From Dryas octopetala (lineage: Eukaryota; Streptophyta; Magnoliopsida; Rosales; Rosaceae): a stretch of 64,000 bases of DNA. Where the stretch lies: NCBI GenBank assembly GCA_963921425.1, contig OY992834.1:14386164-14450163 (forward strand). Reading direction: 5' to 3'. Every line of letters begins with the position of its first letter. Positions within the stretch are counted from its first letter, which is position 1. Positions 58,139 to 64,000 of the stretch are shown piece by piece. A model generated the notes under the pieces. It saw nothing but the letters and a program-made list of their open reading frames with translations. It searched no databases and was not told where the DNA came from. Both the position numbers and the translations under genes were made by a program.

Positions 58139-58906
58139 TTAGTAGAGTGGCTTCTGATGAGTGATGATATATAGCAAAATTGTCATTCTTTTTACTAGGC
58201 CAATTCATTAATGGATCTAATTGATGTATTAATTAGTTTGCTATTGCATCTGAACTTGAATTTTTAAATTAATTTGTAATTTTGATTTTGTACATATGAA
58301 TGTGAATTCTTTAATTAATTTGTTCCTGGTTTTGCACTTTATGTTTTCTATAACAATATTAAACTATGTATTTTTTGTGTTAATTAATTCCATGTACATA
58401 ATTTTTCTTATGTTGGTTGGCTTTATTCGATCTGAAGAAAGTAGTAGTAGTAATGGTTGCAGATGGTCTTCTTTTGGATAAGGATGTGGTTTTATTTTTG
58501 CTCTGTTTAGTGTTTGCTATAGTCAGTAGTGTTAGTTTGTTCTCTGTTTTGCTATGTCTTGTTTGTTCTTTCTTTTGGTTTTGGTTACCTTTTTTTTTTT
58601 TGTGTGTTTTTTTTTTCCTCTTGGGTTGTTCTCTTTGTAAGGTTTCTGTTTTCTTTTAATAAGAATATCATTCATTGGCCAAAAAAACAAAAGCTGAGAT
58701 TAATTCAAGTACTTCCAAATAGTTCTTGTGGTGAAATTGGTCCAGATGGAACTAATTGAGCTATAATCAATAAAGTTCTAAAATAGTGATTAAACTTTTA
58801 TTCATTACAGTGGCAATTACACTTTTCCCTATTCTTTGTGGCCCACTTTAGTTTAACAGGAAGTTCAACTGAAGGACTTCAATGTAATTTCCTTATTTCA
58901 AACACA
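58139..58906. other. Spacer between the RING fragment and the S28 peptidase
   Basis: The stretch 58400-58680 is T-rich and resembles a 3'UTR (AATAAGAATATC near 58658). The tail before 58906 is likely 3'UTR of the minus-strand peptidase. No further gene was seen. Confidence 0.35.
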
Positions 58907-61900
58907 CTATTTCTCTGAATAATGTATACGCAAGTCTCTATGGTACTTGTGGATCCACCCCCTGATAATCTGCACTTCTCTGTTTCTCTGTGCAACCAAC
59001 CATCCAGGGTCGTCTTTACTAGCAGGCCATATGTCCAAGCAATGAGAACCTACACAGGAAATTAATAACCCAAATATTCAAGTAAAATTTTTCATTTATA
59101 TTAATAATTAATATTTGGTTTTCTTGAGATCATTGAGAATTACCTCTAGTTGTAGGCAAGGCTACTATACTGGGTGATATAGATTCCAATACCCTGTGGT
59201 AAGAAACAATAGCTATCAATGTATCATGACTTTTTTTTCATTAGCATATTTTATGCCACAATTAGATATATATGCCAGAGACAAACTAATAAGTGTGGAG
59301 CAAGAAAACTTATGTTGGAGGGGCCAAAATAATAAAATTAAATATAAAACTATGCATGAATTAATTTCTTTTGAATAACTAAAATATAGAATAATTATTT
59401 TTCTATAATAATCTATATCACCAAAAAGAAAATAAAAAGCTTCAGAAAGATAAATCAATTATACCAGTCCAACTTTCCAATTATCATCCACAATTATACA
59501 AAAATTCTGATCATATATCTAGTGAAATATTTGAAAAAGAAAAGAAAGTAATAATTAAGATGATCTCTCTAATGTTTATAGTCTATTTGATTATATTATT
59601 ATCACTTATATTAAACATTTTCACGTTTATGTATTAATTTAAATAGTTTTTCAAAAAATCCATCTAGCTCCCAACTCATAATAAATTGCAATAAAAATGT
59701 AAATATTTTATTTAGAAAGTTTTTATTTACAAGACCAAATATTTTGGGGCATCATGACCCCTGGGTTACAAGTGGCTCAGCCACTGGGCAGGAAGAAAAT
59801 GAAAAACCAAGAATATTAATTTATTGAACTGTCAATTTGGAATATTAATTAAATGAATTGTTGTTTAATGTGTGGTTTAAATTATTAATTTAACAACATA
59901 TAACATATAAGACCGTCTTATAAATAAATATTTCATTCTATATATATAACATATTCTAGACGATGATCATATGTAGGTAATTTGCAATAAAGTTACCCGC
60001 CACTACTATAAGGATCACGAAGGCCATTTGAGAAGATGATGTTACTGCCAAATCTCTCCAATATCAGTTTTATATGCTGCAATTAAAAAAAAAAAAATAA
60101 AAGGAGAAGATATGATGTATTATATTTTCTTTTTCCATAATAATTAATAATTCAAATTAAGAGTATTATTATTGAAGTTATTGTTAACATACATGACCAC
60201 CATAATATGTTGTGATCCAATGTGATCTGGGGCGGACTCCATATGTCTGCTTGCAGTGGTCGCTGAATGAATTCATATCAAATGGTGCAGCTGGAAACAT
60301 AGTGTCGTTTGTTCCACCACCGATTGGTATAACCATTTCCGTGCAAGTCTACAAATTAAGCCCACAAAAAAGAGTTCAAGTAATTAATTATTAAATGCTA
60401 CTAAAATATTTTAGAAGATAAAAAGTGACTAAATTTATGAAGAGTGTTGGAAAAGATCGATAAATATCTTATGGATTTGGATCCTCTACTAATCTTTTAT
60501 GTGCTAATCTCATACTAATTAATTAAAACAACGTAATTTTACAATATAAGTTTATGATGAAAGGTGGTGGCTGAAAAATTTATTTAGAATTTTTTTTTGG
60601 AAAATTCTACTCATACGGCCAAAATTGCTCGTTATGCCCCTTATTTCTTTAATTAAAGCTAACAACTCAATTTTTTTCCCTTTTAATAATATAAAAAATA
60701 ATAATTTGGTAGATAATCCAACCTTACTTAAGTAAGGTCGAGCTTTCAAAGACTCTTTATAAGTGTTCGAATGTTTAACGTCATTACTGATGAGTAGCAT
60801 TAAATAACTACATCAACATAGTAGTTATATAAATGACTTATTTCTTATATGTTTCTTGTGTAATATTATCCACTAATACAACAAACTAATATACACAAAT
60901 CCAAAGAAAAAACAACCTTAAAACTCTAAAAATATGATTGTTATTGTACTCAATAACATCATGCCACTACCAACAATCCGATATATGTGGAGGCCAATAA
61001 TTTTTTTTTTTTTTTAATTTTTTTTTTTTCCTTTTAATTTTATTTAAGGGTAAAACTGGAAATTGGGTGGGAAAAGGCTGAATGGGGTGTAGTTAGTAAT
61101 GGGAGTGGGTATGAATAGAATTTCAGGTTTAAAATAATGCAATACCTGCCAGCCCCACATCCAATCAACATGTGGTTCGCTTAGATTGGAGCATTGATTG
61201 TTTCCTGTAGTCACCGTGACAACTGCCGAGGCAATTCGATCAATGATATCATTTCCTTGGGATGTTGCATTATCAATATTGTTGCAGATCTCATTGACGA
61301 AAGGGCTATCAATCCTATCATATTGAGCTGCATATTCATAGGTTCTTTCTAAGTAGTCCTTCAAGTCTTGTGCATCCTGGAGAGGTCTAATGGCCAGAAG
61401 AAAAAAAAGCAATAGTACGTAGAGAGAGATAAGCATACCAAAATGACGTACCATAAAGAGAGATAAAATTAAACACTTGGTATATATCATTACTTGCAAG
61501 TTTTAAATTTCTGGCTAAGGATGCCAAGGCCATTGGCTTGAGCAGCAACTCTATCGATTTCAGACCATGACTGCTTGATGGTATTGTAACAATTCTCACT
61601 AGCTTCCTGTATCAATCAACAAACTAATTAATTAGACCTTAATCCCAGAAACTTAAACTAATTAAGAAAAACTCCATTGCATCAAGGCCTCCAAATTAAT
61701 TAATTTAACTCACCTTGAAATCTCTTGTAACCACAGAATAATACCCATCTGATGGTGTAATGTTGTCAAAGTAAAGAAGTGGGGCAGAAGAAGCTAATGC
61801 CCCAATGGCAATGTGGGGATATTTAAGGCGAAACCACGCTGCGAGCACTGAAAAAAAAATAATTAGAGAAGTGATTGAAGATCATATTGTTGGAGTCCAC

Positions 61901-64000
61901 CTCGCAATGAGAGGATCTCTAATCCGTAATTGACAATGATATCCTCAATTTAAGAAAGTAATAATCACATTGCTAGTAATAGAATTTGAGCATCCAATCC
62001 AAAATCAATTGGTAATGGGTGGAGAGGCTCAAGTCCTTATAAGCACATATACTAAGTTCTAGTTTTTCGATGTAGGACATTACTTCACATCACTCTCAAC
62101 ACGCCTCTACACGTGTGGCAAGATTTAGAGTCTAACACGTGGACAAATTGTATTGGGTGACGTGGGAGCATTTGTGGCCATTGGGCCTTACACGCAGATA
62201 ACCAAGCTCTAATACCATGATAGAATTTGAGCATTCAATCCAAAATCAATTGGCAATGGGTGGAAAGACCCAAGACCTTATAAATACATATACTAAGCTC
62301 TAGTTTTTCGATGTAGGACATTGCTCCACATTACTCTCAACAATTAGATCGTGCACCTCGCAATGTCATGATCAGCGCCGCTTAGTCATTTAGGATCATG
62401 ATTATTTATGTGTTTATAAGAAATACTACGTTGGTTTGTTTAGTTGATCGCCACAATTAAATTATTAAAGGGTTTCTAGTTTGATCACTAACTTAAAATA
62501 TTTCAAAAATTAAAAATTAAAAATTAAAAATAAACGGTTTGGATGTGATGAGATCATATTGCGTGATGGATCACATAATGTGGTATGTACTTACAGTTTT
62601 TTTTTTTAACAAGGACATTCTCATAATTAGAGAATTATTATAATATATAATATCTTACTTCCACCATAAGATGCTCCAAAGACAACTACTGGAGAAGCCT
62701 CAGCGGATAAATTCTTCTTCAAGTGCAGTATAATTTCTGCATAATCTGCCAGAGCTTGGGCTGAGTTGAAGTACCCAAGGGTACTGCTAACATTTTGATG
62801 AAATGCTTGCTCCTCCTTTGATGCATCAAATGGATTTGATTTCCCATAGAAGCGATGCTGCATGTCCAAGGAAAATCAAAGTGATAAAGTAAATCGCCTT
62901 AAATTATCAAGCAAAGCAAGCATATGCAATATTAGAGGCATTAATATTTGTAACAATTATATTAACTTTTAGATCGATAGTCTTAAGATTATTAGATTAT
63001 GTCATAATATCTGTATTCTATAGTAATATTCAACACCCTGTTCACATAACAAGAGGGAAAAAAATTTATTGTGTGATTGTCGTACAGTCACAATTAAGTT
63101 CGTAAATAGATAGAATTTTGAATAAACAACTAATAAAATAGATCGATTGTGGTTCAATAAATAAGTAGTGATTGTGGTACAATTATAGTTGAGTTTGTTT
63201 ATAAATAAGATATGGCCGATCGATTCAGTGTAATGAATAAGAGAAAAGCAGAATGAGAAAAAGATGAAGAGAAGCTTTCAGATTTGCTTGAAAATTTAAA
63301 TTAGAGTGAGTAGTGGAGATGACAAGTTGCAATTTCGAACGAAAGAGAGAAGCTAGATAACATAGGGTCTTGTAGATCGATTTAATGGTTAAGAACATTT
63401 ATCCCTACACTTAAGGTGAGAGTTTGAATTTCCCCTACCTTTTGGAGATAGATCGATAACCAAATAGAGAAGAGAAAACAGTTGGATATATTATGTGAAA
63501 AAAAAAAAATTGACACCATACGTACATAGCAACAGGTCAATGAAAGGTCGCACCAATTGACTTGACACAACTGCCCATTAAATATTTTCTCAGTTCATGT
63601 TGAAGCTATGTAGGTATTAATCAACAAATACCTAGGATATTAATTAATTCATGCAATGCAAACCTTAAAAGTGCATTAATTATGAAACGAAATTAATCCA
63701 TGGTTAACCAATTAAGTTTTGGTTAGTAATTACTAGCTAGCCTTAATTGGCGGCCACTACTGACCTCTATGTAGAGCGTTAGAGCACCAAATTTGGGCGC
63801 GTTGTCAGTGAGAATTCCAAGTCCTACTAAACCAATACTAGTTTCGTCAAAGGACTCCTCCGCGCCAAGGTACACAAATATAGGAGCTGCTGCATGGGCG
63901 CCTCTCCAGTGCTTGAAGCTCACCATGTATCGCTGCCGGAACGTGGCGTAACTCTCCGCCCGGTAGTTGAAGTGGTCCAGCGTTTGATCGTAATAGAATG
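58907..64000 (-). CDS. Lysosomal Pro-X carboxypeptidase-like serine peptidase (family S28), 5' end outside
   Basis: Nine exons are visible: 63765-64000 (partial), 62659-62857, 61714-61847, 61494-61606, 61146-61386, 60193-60348, 59997-60076, 59144-59193 and 58907-59049. They join in phase to 449 residues plus stop. The usual length is near 500, so the signal peptide and some 50 residues lie beyond the right edge. These enzymes cleave C-terminal residues after proline and act in the vacuole or apoplast. Seen: [39 protein letters not shown], the nucleophile in [41 protein letters not shown], the acid in [12 protein letters not shown] and the catalytic His in [17 protein letters not shown]. All three catalytic positions and the usual cysteines are present, so it looks functional. 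A small retroelement lies in the 62658-61848 intron. Confidence 0.93.
61977..62342 (-). mobile_element. TRIM (terminal-repeat retrotransposon in miniature)
   Basis: Two direct repeats of 125 bp (61977-62101 and 62218-62342) flank a 116-bp interior. On the minus strand the repeat begins TGTTGAGAGT, contains CCTACATCGAAAAACTAG and ends near CTATCA. Next to the upstream repeat the interior starts TGGTATTAGAGC, close to the initiator-Met tRNA primer site TGGTATCAGAGC. I count roughly 13 differences between the two repeats (about 90% identity, mostly transitions), so it is a moderately old insertion. It has no coding capacity and lies in an intron of the S28 peptidase gene. Confidence 0.85.

Noticed and set aside
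62450-62540. Short AAAATTA tandem run as a possible regulatory repeat
   Set aside because: It is simple AT-rich intron sequence without distinguishing structure.
1-64000. tRNA, rRNA, snoRNA, known microRNA precursors and CRISPR arrays
   Set aside because: I looked for tRNA-like GGTTCGAATCC arms, familiar plant microRNA seeds and regularly spaced direct repeats; none gave a supportable call by eye.

Overview
This is a eudicot nuclear genome segment. The genes are intron-rich with GT-AG introns, the intergenic DNA is AT-rich, and miniature transposons are dense. Five clear protein-coding genes and the start of a sixth can be read, and I rebuilt their exon structures with splice phases that close exactly. 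The species cannot be fixed from the sequence; a Rosales-like plant is only an impression.

Layout. At 1639-2628 (-) are the first two coding exons of a GINT1-like Golgi glycosyltransferase that runs off the left edge. About 2.7-21 kb is gene-poor and filled with small DNA transposons: a Tourist-like MITE, a CACTA-like MITE, Mutator-like elements with 9-bp target duplications including one nested in another, and a local tandem duplication. At 21408-23709 (-) is a five-exon phytol kinase gene (VTE5 type), with one transposon filling an intron and another ending 100 bp upstream of the start codon. At 25668-32169 (-), plus a 5'UTR exon, is the ribosome-biogenesis WD40 protein UTP7/WDR46. At 35358-40310 (+) is a ten-exon SEC12-like/PHF1-type ER membrane WD40 protein. 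From 41.7 to 45.3 kb there is an internally deleted hAT transposon and a decayed RRM-like gene. At 47562-51256 (-) is a purine permease gene whose first intron holds a 1.2-kb foldback transposon. Its 3' end and downstream flank recur at 52.1-54.3 kb, the remains of a collapsed tandem array. From 55 to 58.1 kb there is an LTR-like stretch followed by a broken RING-finger gene. At 58907-64000 (-) is a serine carboxypeptidase of family S28 (Pro-X carboxypeptidase), cut by the right edge, with a small TRIM retroelement in an intron.

How the genes relate. They are ordinary housekeeping or metabolic genes in separate pathways: sphingolipid glycosylation, tocopherol/phytol salvage, rRNA processing, ER export, purine/cytokinin transport and vacuolar or apoplastic proteolysis. 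There is no operon-like logic. From memory, GINT1 and VTE5 are immediate neighbours in Arabidopsis (At5g04500/At5g04490), so the left third probably keeps an old gene pair now separated by transposon-filled DNA.

The most notable non-genic signal is a set of at least five foldback elements (13.2, 16.4, 22.0, 46.9/53.1 and 49.1 kb). They share a terminal motif, periodic sub-terminal blocks and, in four cases, clean or nearly clean 9-bp target duplications. No RNA genes, CRISPR arrays or bacterial-type systems were seen.
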